From Ensifer sp. WSM1721 (GTDB taxonomy: Bacteria > Pseudomonadota > Alphaproteobacteria > Rhizobiales > Rhizobiaceae), in NCBI RefSeq assembly GCF_000513895.2, contig NZ_CP165783.1, positions 248,001 to 312,000 on the forward strand: a DNA stretch of 64,000 bases. The letters are read 5' to 3'. The notes beneath the pieces are model-generated. The model saw nothing but the letters and a program-made list of their open reading frames with translations, made no database searches and was not told where the DNA came from. Positions 17,302 to 24,472 of the stretch are shown one piece after another. Positions within the stretch are counted from its first letter, which is position 1; each line of letters opens with the position of its first letter. Made by a program: the position numbers and the translations under genes.

Positions 17302-19404
17302 ATGAATGTTGCGTTCTCGGAACTGGATTTCATCAAACCCGAGCTCGGTGCCGAATATACCGGGCAAGGCACGCATTTCGCCGTTTTCTCCGCGCATGCT
17401 GAAAAGATCGAGCTCTGCCTGTTTTCCGAAGACGGCAGGGAAACGGCGCGGCTGCCGCTGCCGAAGCGTGAGGGCGATATCTGGTCCGGCTATATCGAGG
17501 GGATCGGCCCGGGCACCCTCTACGGCTATCGCGCCCACGGCCCCTATGATCCGCACAACGGTCATCGCTTCAATCCGAACAAGCTGCTCATCGACCCCTA
17601 TGCCAAACAGGTCGCCGGGGAATTCGTCTGGGACGACGCGCTCTTCGGCTACACCATCGGCAGCGCGGACGGCGATCTTTCTTTCGATGAGCGCGATAGC
17701 GCCCCTTTCATGGTCAAGGGCGTCGTCCAGGATCCGGATTTCGACTGGGCGGGTGAAGAAGCAATCCGCCGTCCGTGGACGGAAACGATCATCTACGAGG
17801 CCCATGTTCGCGGCATGACCATGACCCATCCCATGGTCCCCGACGAGCTGCGCGGCACGTTCCTCGGCATGGCCAGCGACCCGATCGTCGAGCATCTGTT
17901 GAAGCTCGGGATCTCGGCGGTCGAACTGATGCCGGCGCAGTATTTTCTCGACGACAGGTACCTGGTCGAGCGGGGGCTCACGAACTACTGGGGATATCAG
18001 CCGCTCGGCTTCTTCGCGCCGCATCCGCGTTATCTCAAAGGCGGCCGCATCACCGAATTCAAGACGATGGTCAAGAAATTCCATGCCGCCGGCATCGAAG
18101 TGCTGATGGACGTCGTCTACAACCATACCGCCGAAGGATCGGAACGAGGTCCGACCTTGAGTTTCCGCGGGCTCGACAACTTGAGCTATTATCGCCAGTC
18201 GCCCGAGAAGCTGCGGCACACTTACGACACGACGGGGACTGGCAACACGCTCAACGTCGCTCATCCCCTGGTCCTGCGCATGGTGCTCGACAGCCTGCGC
18301 TACTGGGTCGGCGCCATGCATATCGACGGGTTCCGTTTCGACCTCGCGAGCACGCTCGGTCGTGAATACATGGAGTTCGATCGAGAGGGCGGCTTCTTCG
18401 ATGCCATCAGGCAGGACCCGATGCTTGCGGGCGTCAAGCTCATCGCGGAACCCTGGGATATCGGGGAGGGCGGATATCAGCTCGGCGGCTTTCCGCCCCC
18501 ATTTCGCGAGTGGAACGACCGGTTCCGCGATGATGTCCGGCGCTTCTGGAAGGGCGATGCAGGAATGATACCGGCGCTCGCCCAACGCCTACTCGGTTCG
18601 CCGGTCGAGTTCCGCCACTCGGACCGCGCCGCGACCTCGTCGATCAACCTCGTAAGCGCGCATGACGGCTTCACGCTGCTGGATACGGTTTCCTACGGCG
18701 AGAAGCACAACGAGGCGAACGGCGAGGAAAACCGCGACGGCCATCCGGAGAACCACTCGGACAATATGGGGGCCGAAGGCGCGACGGAGGACCCGGCGAT
18801 CAATGCGGCCCGCAGGCGGCGACGCCTCGCCATGCTGGCAACGCTGATGGTCAGCCAGGGTGTCCCGATGATGCTCGGCGGCGACGAGTTGGCAAACAGC
18901 CAGCGAGGCAACAACAATGCCTATTGCCAGGACAACGAGATCGGCTGGCTCGACTGGCAGGCGGCGGACGAGGACTTTCTGGACCTCTGTCGCAAGCTCA
19001 TTTCCTTCCGCAAGGAGCATCCCGTCCTGCGTCAGGAACGATTTCTCGATGGTGAACCCGACGAAAACGGCCGCGTCGAAATAGCGTGGTACAAGGCCGA
19101 CGCCAGCCCGATGGACGAGGGGGCGTGGCAGAACGGCGAGTTGCGCCTGATCGGCGCCTGGCTGCGTCGCGCGGCCACCGCGGAAGCTGCCCCGGCGGGC
19201 GAGATGTTCCTTGTCCTCAACGCCGGCCCCGATTGCGAGATCGCACTCCCTCGAGCGCAGCACGCCGAGGGGTGGCGGCGCGTGCTCTGCACCGCCGCCG
19301 ACGACGTCCGTGGCACGCACGGCGCCGCGGATCGGGAGGTCATTCCGGCGCAGAGCATCGCTGCTTTCGTTCCGCATGCGACCGGATCGACGGCGCCGGC
19401 TTGA
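17302..19404 (+). CDS. glgX: Glycogen debranching enzyme (isoamylase type)
   Basis: A 700-residue GH13 enzyme that would cut alpha-1,6 branches of phosphorylase-limited glycogen. The N-terminal CBM48 domain (GTHFAVFSAHAEKIELCLF) is followed by the barrel with DVVYNHTAEG, DGFRFDLAS (nucleophile), LIAEPWDIG (acid/base) and VSAHDGFTLLDTVSY (third aspartate). NEANGEENRDG and GGDELANSQRGNNNAYCQD are GlgX hallmarks. The length fits GlgX (650-750). ATG at 17302 is preferred to 17257 because homologs begin near this point. It is divergent from treZ; together they turn glycogen into substrate for trehalose synthesis, which helps osmotic and desiccation tolerance. Confidence 0.95.
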   Translation: MNVAFSELDFIKPELGAEYTGQGTHFAVFSAHAEKIELCLFSEDGRETARLPLPKREGDIWSGYIEGIGPGTLYGYRAHGPYDPHNGHRFNPNKLLIDPYAKQVAGEFVWDDALFGYTIGSADGDLSFDERDSAPFMVKGVVQDPDFDWAGEEAIRRPWTETIIYEAHVRGMTMTHPMVPDELRGTFLGMASDPIVEHLLKLGISAVELMPAQYFLDDRYLVERGLTNYWGYQPLGFFAPHPRYLKGGRITEFKTMVKKFHAAGIEVLMDVVYNHTAEGSERGPTLSFRGLDNLSYYRQSPEKLRHTYDTTGTGNTLNVAHPLVLRMVLDSLRYWVGAMHIDGFRFDLASTLGREYMEFDREGGFFDAIRQDPMLAGVKLIAEPWDIGEGGYQLGGFPPPFREWNDRFRDDVRRFWKGDAGMIPALAQRLLGSPVEFRHSDRAATSSINLVSAHDGFTLLDTVSYGEKHNEANGEENRDGHPENHSDNMGAEGATEDPAINAARRRRRLAMLATLMVSQGVPMMLGGDELANSQRGNNNAYCQDNEIGWLDWQAADEDFLDLCRKLISFRKEHPVLRQERFLDGEPDENGRVEIAWYKADASPMDEGAWQNGELRLIGAWLRRAATAEAAPAGEMFLVLNAGPDCEIALPRAQHAEGWRRVLCTAADDVRGTHGAADREVIPAQSIAAFVPHATGSTAPA

Positions 19405-19545
19405 AGCGAAAAGGCGGGCGAGCCGCACAGCCGTATCCACCTCGGAAGCCGTCAGGCTCTTGCGGGAACAATCTCCGCCGATCGGGATTGTCCAATGAAA
19501 GAGGCGTGTTCTCGCGCATTCGGTTCAATGGAAATGGAGATGAAA

Positions 19546-19704
19546 ATGCCAAATCCGCGTCAGCCGGAGCGGTTCCCCGAGCAACCACCACAGGAGCCAC
19601 CGTGGATTCCGGAGCCGCCCATCGAGGAGCCCGAACCCGACCGTCTACCGGATGAAGTGCCGCTTCCCAACCCCGATGAAAATCCCGAGCCGCCAAGGCA
19701 CTGA
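19546..19704 (+). CDS. Small proline-rich hypothetical protein
   Basis: A 52-residue protein, almost one-third proline with many glutamates (repeating EPP/PEP units), surely unstructured. The ATG at 19546 is preferred because GGAGATGAAA precedes it; the same frame has earlier ATGs at 19495, 19531 and 19537. No known family is recognised. It sits in the stress island between glgX and the DUF2934 gene. Confidence 0.6.
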   Translation: MPNPRQPERFPEQPPQEPPWIPEPPIEEPEPDRLPDEVPLPNPDENPEPPRH

Positions 19705-19720
19705 GGGCGTCATAGCCGAT

Positions 19721-19745
19721 GGAACAAATGCACGGTCGTGCCGTT
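19721..19745 (+). promoter_or_regulatory. RpoE2-like promoter (GGAAC-N16-CGTT)
   Basis: GGAAC at 19721-19725 and CGTT at 19742-19745 with 16 bases between them, a full match to the published consensus. It lies 45 bases upstream of the DUF2934 gene and could also drive the CBS gene. Confidence 0.65.
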
Positions 19746-19789
19746 TCAGTTCTGCCATTAGCGCAGTCCAGCCGCGAGAGGTGAGGGAC

Positions 19790-20047
19790 ATGGACAACAA
19801 CAGGGACATGGATACCAACAGGGAAGAGCTCATCAGGCGCAGGGCCTATGCGATCTGGGAGCAGGAGGGCCGACCGGAAGGCCAGCACGAAAGACATTGG
19901 GAGCAAGCGTCGCGAGAAATGCAGGGCGTCCCGCCAGACGGCGGGGGTGAGAAACGCGAAGGCGGGGAAGCAACGGGCGCTTCCCCTACACCGTCGGCGC
20001 CCGAAGGAATTCCGACGAAGTCGAATCGCAAGAACAACGGAGGCTGA
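19790..20047 (+). CDS. DUF2934 family protein
   Basis: An 85-residue protein whose N-terminal half has the DUF2934 signature: REELIRRRAYAIWEQEGRPE followed by GQHERHWEQA. The C-terminal half is low-complexity, rich in glycine, proline and serine. The function of the family is unknown; many members occur in stress regulons of rhizobia. Start at 19790 follows GAGAGGTGAGG. An exact RpoE2-consensus promoter lies 45 bases upstream. A GC-rich hairpin (20081-20100) separates it from the CBS gene. Confidence 0.88.
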   Translation: MDNNRDMDTNREELIRRRAYAIWEQEGRPEGQHERHWEQASREMQGVPPDGGGEKREGGEATGASPTPSAPEGIPTKSNRKNNGG

Positions 20048-20080
20048 CATCAGCCAAGCAGCTTGCGCGGCGGCCCGGCC

Positions 20081-20100
20081 GCGACGCCCCTCGGCGTCGC
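20081..20100. repeat. GC-rich hairpin between DUF2934 and CBS genes
   Basis: GCGACGCC pairs with GGCGTCGC around CCTC. No U-run follows, so it may shape the mRNA between the two genes and not stop transcription fully. Confidence 0.6.
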
Positions 20101-20136
20101 GGTGTAAGAGCTGCCGCCCATAGAAGGAGCAGAACA

Positions 20137-20577
20137 ATGCATGTATCGGAAATCATGACCAGAGACGTCGTACTGGCCGACCCCAACGACACGATCGCCT
20201 CCGTCGCGCGGCAGATGGCGGACAACGACATCGGCTTCATGCCCGTCGGAGACCATGACCGCCTGGTCGGCATGATAACAGATAGAGACATCGTCGTTCG
20301 CGGTGTGGCGGATGGTCTCGACCCGCAGGCGCGCGTCGCAGACGTCATGAGCACAGACGTCAAATATTGCTTCGAGGACGACGAGGTGGACGATGTCGCG
20401 CGCAATATGGGCGATATCCAGGTCCGCCGCCTGCCGGTTGTCAATCGCGACAAACGGTTGGTGGGGATCGTCTCGCTTGCCGACGCCGCCCGCGAACAGC
20501 CGTCGGTCGCCGGCTCGGGCCTTAAGGGAGTAACGACTCCCGGTGGCTCGCACAATCAGACCGAACGGGGCGGCTGA
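20137..20577 (+). CDS. CBS-domain pair protein
   Basis: A 146-residue protein made of two CBS motifs, which typically bind adenosine nucleotides or other ligands as a regulatory module. CBS1 spans MTRDVVLADPNDTIASVARQ to LVGMITDRDIVVR; CBS2 spans VADVMSTDVKYCFEDDEVDD to LVGIVSLADAA. The order is the usual hypoxia/BON-type stand-alone CBS protein. A glycine-rich polar tail follows. Start at 20137 follows GGAG. It lies 89 bases after the DUF2934 gene and may share its stress promoter. Target unknown. Confidence 0.9.
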   Translation: MHVSEIMTRDVVLADPNDTIASVARQMADNDIGFMPVGDHDRLVGMITDRDIVVRGVADGLDPQARVADVMSTDVKYCFEDDEVDDVARNMGDIQVRRLPVVNRDKRLVGIVSLADAAREQPSVAGSGLKGVTTPGGSHNQTERGG

Positions 20578-20657
20578 CGCGCTCGCTGGCTTTTAGCGCG
20601 GTGAGGTGATGTGAGAGGCGCAAAAACGCCTCTCCGCGACGCGCGCAGGAGTTCGAG

Positions 20658-21035
20658 ATGCCACATAAACAGGAAAAGGACCGAAGCCGCGGCGATCTCG
20701 CCGATCGCGCAGTGGGGCCTGAGGATCACGTTGCCGATGCATCCGACGCGGGCAGCTGGGGTTCAACCCTTGCCAACGACGGGGCGCAGCCCGATCCGCC
20801 GCAACCGCCGCCCCATGATTTCAGCGGTAGCGATGAGCGGGTCCGTCGCGCACACGCGCTCAGAGCCGAGCCGGAAACGGCGGAAAGCGTGGGAGGCGCG
20901 GATGACGCAACGGGAGGCGAATCCTGGAACCGCGTGCTCGGCGACAACACCAATGCCGGCACCCTGCGGTTGTTGGCGGCCATAGGCCTCTTTATCTTGG
21001 TATCAGCATCGCTGTTCTGGCTTATCGCCGGCTGA
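20658..21035 (+). CDS. Hypothetical protein with C-terminal membrane anchor
   Basis: A 125-residue protein. Residues 1-95 are polar, low-complexity and charged (proline run DPPQPPPHDF); residues 102-123 form one hydrophobic helix (LLAAIGLFILVSASLFWLIA), so the protein should be tail-anchored in the membrane with the rest in the cytoplasm. No family recognised. Start at 20658 follows AGGAG. It ends the plus-strand run of the stress island and is followed by a strong bidirectional hairpin. Confidence 0.7.
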   Translation: MPHKQEKDRSRGDLADRAVGPEDHVADASDAGSWGSTLANDGAQPDPPQPPPHDFSGSDERVRRAHALRAEPETAESVGGADDATGGESWNRVLGDNTNAGTLRLLAAIGLFILVSASLFWLIAG

Positions 21036-21102
21036 CCAAAAACAAGCAGCGATTCAATGTCTTCAGCACCCGTGCGTCTGACAAGACGCACGGGTGCTGA
21101 AG
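21036..21102. repeat. RIME-like element, 3' half only
   Basis: The segment CAAGCAGCGATTCAA... through the hairpin resembles the 3' halves of the elements at 34798-34898 and 58652-58754 (shared core GCAGC-ATTCAA and GTCTGA-AAGAC). The 5' palindrome present in the other copies is missing here. Confidence 0.7.
21061..21102. terminator. Strong bidirectional hairpin
   Basis: An 18-base stem (CTTCAGCACCCGTGCGTC and its exact complement) around TGACAA lies between convergent genes ending at 21035 and 21110. It is formed by the RIME-like 3' half and probably stops transcription from both sides. Confidence 0.75.
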
Positions 21103-21109
21103 GGGTGCT

Positions 21110-21529
21110 TTACTGCTGCGACGGCGCGGGCGTCTGAAGCTTTTCCTGGACTTTCTTGGCCAGCGCCGGGTCGTTCTGCGCGGCCTTCAAGATTGTAGTA
21201 TATTCCTCGACCGACATGTTCGGCGAGGCTTCGACTGCCTTGACCATCTGCTGGCTCGCTTCGGCTTCGAGCTTTGCCTTGGCGTTCGCGTCCGTGGTCG
21301 CTCCGATCTTGGCGGAATATTCCTGCCTGACCTTGTCTACCTGAAGATAGGCAACGGCAAAGGCTTCGATCTTCTGCTCGCTGATGGGGGTGTTCGCGCC
21401 GCTCGCGTCGGGCTGCGCCTGCGCCGGCTGTTGCGCCTGCGCGACCTCCAGCGCCGAAGCCGGTCCGATAGCCGTAAGCGTGGAGGCTGCAACGGCCAGC
21501 GATGCGACGAGTGCGTAACGAGTGATCAT
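21110..21529 (-). CDS. DUF4168 family exported protein
   Basis: A 139-residue protein with an N-terminal signal peptide (MITRYALVASLAVAASTLTA, cleavage near ALA-LE), so it should reach the periplasm. A glutamine/alanine/proline linker follows. The mature part matches DUF4168: ISEQKIEAFAVAYLQVDKVR, a helical middle, and SVEEYTTILKAAQNDPALAKKV. The function of the family is unknown. The start at 21529 follows GGAG. It converges with the stress island genes across the RIME-type hairpin. Confidence 0.88.
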   Translation of the reverse strand: MITRYALVASLAVAASTLTAIGPASALEVAQAQQPAQAQPDASGANTPISEQKIEAFAVAYLQVDKVRQEYSAKIGATTDANAKAKLEAEASQQMVKAVEASPNMSVEEYTTILKAAQNDPALAKKVQEKLQTPAPSQQ

Positions 21530-21702
21530 GTTCGGTTCTCCGTAACGTGCATGACGTGATCGGCAGCGATACCGCCTTGTTCATTCGCTTGGCCCGGACA
21601 TGGGACACAAGCGATTCATCGAGCATGCCGGCCTCGGAAGTGCTCGGTGCGGCGAGGGCGGGGCAATTTGCTGACCATTAAGCGGCAGCTTTGTGGCCCT
21701 AG

Positions 21703-21778
21703 CGCGCGATGAGGAAAGGTGTGCGCGGTTTTCCGCCCATGTTCATGATTTTAGGTCGGTCCGACCTAAAATCATCGT
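21703..21778. repeat. Intergenic repeat with 31-base palindrome
   Basis: The left part (ATGAGGAAAGGTGTGCGCGG with TTTTCCGCCC) resembles the repeats at 35685-35740 and 57911-57960. The right part is ATGATTTTAGGTCGG (21744-21758), a T, and its exact 15-base complement (21760-21774). Such palindromic intergenic elements recur through rhizobial genomes. Confidence 0.7.
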
Positions 21779-21817
21779 GATCTAGGGACAGCCGCATCCC
21801 GGAGGCTGCGGAATCGA

Positions 21818-21851
21818 AAAGGGCGCTCGACCCTTTCGGGGAGCGCCCTTT
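21818..21851 (-). terminator. Hairpin with U-run on minus strand
   Basis: AAAGGGCGCTC pairs with GAGCGCCCTTT over 11 bases around a 12-base loop. On the minus strand the stem ends in CCCTTTT, fitting an intrinsic terminator. The nearest minus-strand gene upstream ends at 22368, so it may end that transcript or an unrecognised small RNA. Confidence 0.6.
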
Positions 21852-22173
21852 GACCCGGAAAACGCGAGCGCGGCGGACCAACATCCGCGCGCCTGGTTCT
21901 CGATGACGGGTAGTGGCGGAGAGATGGAGAATGACGCCGCCGATTTCAAGAGGCAGAACGATCAATGAGAATGGAAGCTGAGGCGATCCCGACACTCCGC
22001 GTGTTTTCAGACGCACGAGGGGTCGCATAGCAGCTTGAATTGCTTCAGGTTCTTGTGCGGAAGTCTGTTCCGATCAGAGGGCACGCGGTGCGCCGCTCGC
22101 TGCGCGTGCAGCACATAGCAGGCTTGCAAAGAACCGTCTGATGGTTTGCGCGTGCCTGTCGTATAGTCCATTT

Positions 22174-22334
22174 CGTCGAAGCGATGCACCTCCTCCCGCA
22201 TGGCCTCGACGTTGTGGGCGCCTTCTCCTCCTCCCGAGGTTGCCCGCGGGATCGGCAACCCTCCTCCTCCCATGTTGCTGATCGGTTCTTACCGAAGAGC
22301 CTGCCGCCCTCCTCCCGCGGCAGGCTCTTTTCTT
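22174..22334 (+). ncRNA. Probable sRNA with anti-Shine-Dalgarno loops (cuckoo/alpha-r14 type)
   Basis: Four CCTCCTCCC motifs lie within 130 bases, each in the loop of a possible hairpin: GATGC...GCAT near 22182, GGGCGCCT...AGGTTGCCC near 22220-22255, a 10-pair stem GATCGGCAAC/GTTGCTGATC near 22250-22285, and a perfect 13-pair terminator stem (22295-22329) followed by TTTTCTT. This architecture matches the rhizobial alpha-r14 or cuckoo RNA family, whose C-rich loops mimic anti-Shine-Dalgarno sequence and bind mRNA starts. The 5' end is a guess from TATAGT at 22162-22167. The lack of any plus-strand gene upstream supports an RNA gene. Confidence 0.82.
22295..22334 (+). terminator. Intrinsic terminator of the sRNA
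   Basis: AAGAGCCTGCCGC pairs perfectly with GCGGCAGGCTCTT around the loop CCTCCTCCC, then TTTTCTT. No protein gene on this strand lies within 1 kb upstream. Confidence 0.88.
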
Positions 22335-22367
22335 GGCTATGCATCGCGGCGTCGCGCCGCCCTCGGA

Positions 22368-23183
22368 TCAGGCGGCTTCCTTCGGCTTGCTTGCGGCAAT
22401 CGCATAGCGATGCTGGCTTCTGCGGGCGAGCCCCTTGAAAAAATTGCAGTTCTTTGCCTGCGTCCGGTGTATGTCGTGGAGATCGGTGTCGACCTCTATG
22501 TCGACGAAACCGGCCGCTCGAAGCAGGTCGATCACGGCGTCGGCGCGTGCTCCATGCGAAAAGTGGACGCGGGAAAGAATACTGCGGTGCGTGTTCATCA
22601 TCTCGTGCGAAAGCGACGGTGCGTCGGGCTTGAGAAGGCCGAGACGCTGGCCCCAGGTATTGAGTGCCGAGAAGAACCGTTCCAGCCGGTTCGTATTGAC
22701 GAAATCGCCATCGACGATCAGCAGCCTGCCGCCGGGCTTGAGCACGCGTAGCCATTCCTTGAAAGCCGCGGCCGGGGCGACGAGCGTCCAGACCAGGTGC
22801 CGGTTGACCACGACATCGTAGTGGCCGTCCGGCTCCATCGTGTTCTCCGCGTCGCCGATGCGGAAGGAGATATTGCGCCCACGCGCCTTTGCCTTGCGCC
22901 GCGCGAGTTCGAGCATCGGCTCGGCCCAGTCGAGGCCGGTGACCCTGAAGCCGAGATCGTCAAGCAGGTGCGAGACGACCCCGGTTCCACTTGCAAGATC
23001 GAGCGCCGAGCGTCCAGCGCCCTCGCCGAGATGACGCAAGAAGAGCCGATGCCAGGCGGCGCGTTCTTCCTCCGAGAAGATCTCGTGCCCCGGCGAAAGA
23101 TCGAAAGTGGTGGCACGCGCGGACCAATAGGCTTTGATTTCGTCACGAAGATCGTAGTTCGGCCGCGTTGCCACGTCGCTCAT
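22368..23183 (-). CDS. Class I SAM-dependent methyltransferase
   Basis: A 271-residue cytosolic methyltransferase. The AdoMet site is ALDLASGTGVVSHLL (motif I, near residue 61), with VTGLDWAEPMLELARRKA (motif II acidic end), and VVVNRHLVWTLVAP in the motif IV position. RVLKPGGRLLIVDG is the post-motif block seen in UbiE/COQ5-like enzymes. Substrate not known. The gene is divergent from the iron-type ABC transporter and shares its 100-base control region with a TGA-N9-TCA iron box, so it may belong to the iron regulon, for example in modifying or handling the transported chelate. That link is inference. Confidence 0.88.
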   Translation of the reverse strand: MSDVATRPNYDLRDEIKAYWSARATTFDLSPGHEIFSEEERAAWHRLFLRHLGEGAGRSALDLASGTGVVSHLLDDLGFRVTGLDWAEPMLELARRKAKARGRNISFRIGDAENTMEPDGHYDVVVNRHLVWTLVAPAAAFKEWLRVLKPGGRLLIVDGDFVNTNRLERFFSALNTWGQRLGLLKPDAPSLSHEMMNTHRSILSRVHFSHGARADAVIDLLRAAGFVDIEVDTDLHDIHRTQAKNCNFFKGLARRSQHRYAIAASKPKEAA

Positions 23184-23230
23184 TTTTATTCGGGCCCCTG
23201 CTGTTTGGAAGCGTTCTAAAAGATATATGT

Positions 23231-23245
23231 TGACTGGTAAAGTCA
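23231..23245. promoter_or_regulatory. IRO box (RirA-type), TGA-N9-TCA
   Basis: TGACTGGTAAAGTCA is an inverted repeat (TGACT/AGTCA) and fits the TGA-N9-TCA iron-responsive operator described for RirA in rhizobia. It overlaps a TTGACT -35-like hexamer (23230-23235) with TATTAG at 23251-23256. It lies 42 bases before the first binding-protein gene and 48 bases from the divergent methyltransferase start, so iron would silence both. Confidence 0.72.
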
Positions 23246-23286
23246 GGAAATATTAGAAGGCACCGATTTTAATGGAGCAGGGAACA

Positions 23287-24420
23287 ATGAGGCTTTTCAA
23301 CAAGGTGGCTGCTGCTGCCGCGGGTCTTTGCGTGCTTATTTCGACGACGGCGCTCGCCGACACCGTGAAGGTGAAAGACGTCACCGGTCGCGAGGTCGAG
23401 GTCGACGTGCCGGTGAAGCATGTGATCCTCGGCGAGGGCCGCCAGATCTATTTCGTCGGTGCCCTGGATAAAGACGAGCCTTTCAAGCGCGTCGTCGGCT
23501 GGCGCGACGATCTCGCAAAGGCAGACCCCGAAACCTACGCCGCCTACCTCGCCGAATTTCCCGAGATTGCCAAGCTGCCGACCTTTGGCGGCATGAAGGA
23601 CGGGACCTTCGATATCGAGCAGGCCGTGGCGCTGAAGCCCGACGTCATGCTGATGAACATCGACGCCAAGACGGCGACGGAAGAAGCGGGCTACATCGAG
23701 AAGCTCGAGAAGGTCGGCATTCCGCTCGTCTATGTCGACTTTCGCGAAAAGCCGATGGAGAACACCGAACCGAGCATGCGCCTCATAGGCAAGCTCTTCG
23801 GCAAGGAGGAAAAGGCGGAGGAATTCATCAAATTCCGCGCCGACAGCATCGCCAAAGTGACCGACGTGCTGGCGAAAGCCAATCCGAAGAAGCCGCTCGT
23901 CTTCGTCGAGCGCGCCGGCGGCTATTCTGACGATTGCTGCATGTCCTTCGGCAACGAGAATTTCGGCAAGATGGTCGAGTTTGCCGGCGGCGCGAACATG
24001 GCGAAGGGCATCATTCCGGGCACCTTCGGCACGGTTAATCCGGAGCAGATCATTGCTTCCAATCCCGACCAGATCATCGTGACCGGCGGCAACTGGGAAG
24101 GTTATGTCCCGGGCGGAAACTGGGTCGGTGTCGGCTATGGCGCGGATGAGAAGGAAGCGCTGCGCAAGCTCGAAAACCTGACCAAGCGCCCGGCTTTCAC
24201 CGGTGTGAAGGCCGTCAAGGAAGGCAACGTCCACGCCATCTGGCACCAGTTCTACAACAACCCCTACCAGTTCGTGGCCATCCAGCAGATCGCCAAATGG
24301 CTGCATCCCGATCTCTTCAAGGATCTCGAGCCGGAGACAACGTTCAAGGAACTGCACGAGCGCTTCCTGCCGCTGCCTTACAAGAGCGGTTACTTCGTTT
24401 CGTTGAATGTGGGCCAATAA
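23287..24420 (+). CDS. Iron-type ABC transporter substrate-binding protein, copy 1
   Basis: A 377-residue periplasmic binding protein of the FecB/FhuD-like (PF01497) fold. Start at 23287 is preferred over 23272 because GGAG-CAGGGAACA precedes it. Signal peptide: MRLFNKVAAAAAGLCVLIST with cleavage near ALA-DT. The family opening VTGREVEVDVPVKHVILGEG and VALKPDVMLMNIDA are clear. DDCCMSFGNENFGKMVEFAG has a vicinal cysteine pair. The C-terminus HPDLFKDLEPETTFKELHE closes the fold. It is the first gene of a four-gene operon under an IRO box. It is clearly paralogous to the next gene. The ligand may be a ferric chelate or heme-like compound; not known. Confidence 0.93.
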   Translation: MRLFNKVAAAAAGLCVLISTTALADTVKVKDVTGREVEVDVPVKHVILGEGRQIYFVGALDKDEPFKRVVGWRDDLAKADPETYAAYLAEFPEIAKLPTFGGMKDGTFDIEQAVALKPDVMLMNIDAKTATEEAGYIEKLEKVGIPLVYVDFREKPMENTEPSMRLIGKLFGKEEKAEEFIKFRADSIAKVTDVLAKANPKKPLVFVERAGGYSDDCCMSFGNENFGKMVEFAGGANMAKGIIPGTFGTVNPEQIIASNPDQIIVTGGNWEGYVPGGNWVGVGYGADEKEALRKLENLTKRPAFTGVKAVKEGNVHAIWHQFYNNPYQFVAIQQIAKWLHPDLFKDLEPETTFKELHERFLPLPYKSGYFVSLNVGQ

Positions 24421-24429
24421 GCACCGTAT

Positions 24430-24449
24430 CGGAGGGCGAAAGCCCTCCG
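24430..24449 (+). repeat. GNRA-capped hairpin between binding-protein genes
   Basis: CGGAGGGC pairs with GCCCTCCG around a GAAA tetraloop, in the 52-base gap between the paralogous genes. With no U-run it is more likely an mRNA-stabilising or attenuating hairpin that sets different levels of the two proteins. Confidence 0.7.
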
Positions 24450-24472
24450 CTCGCCTGTTTCGAGGTTTTGGA

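Noticed and set aside
15295..18585. 1096-codon open frame on the minus strand
   Set aside because: The real treZ reading covers 15295-17100. The rest is antisense to glgX and reads like a shadow frame rich in charged residues without motifs.
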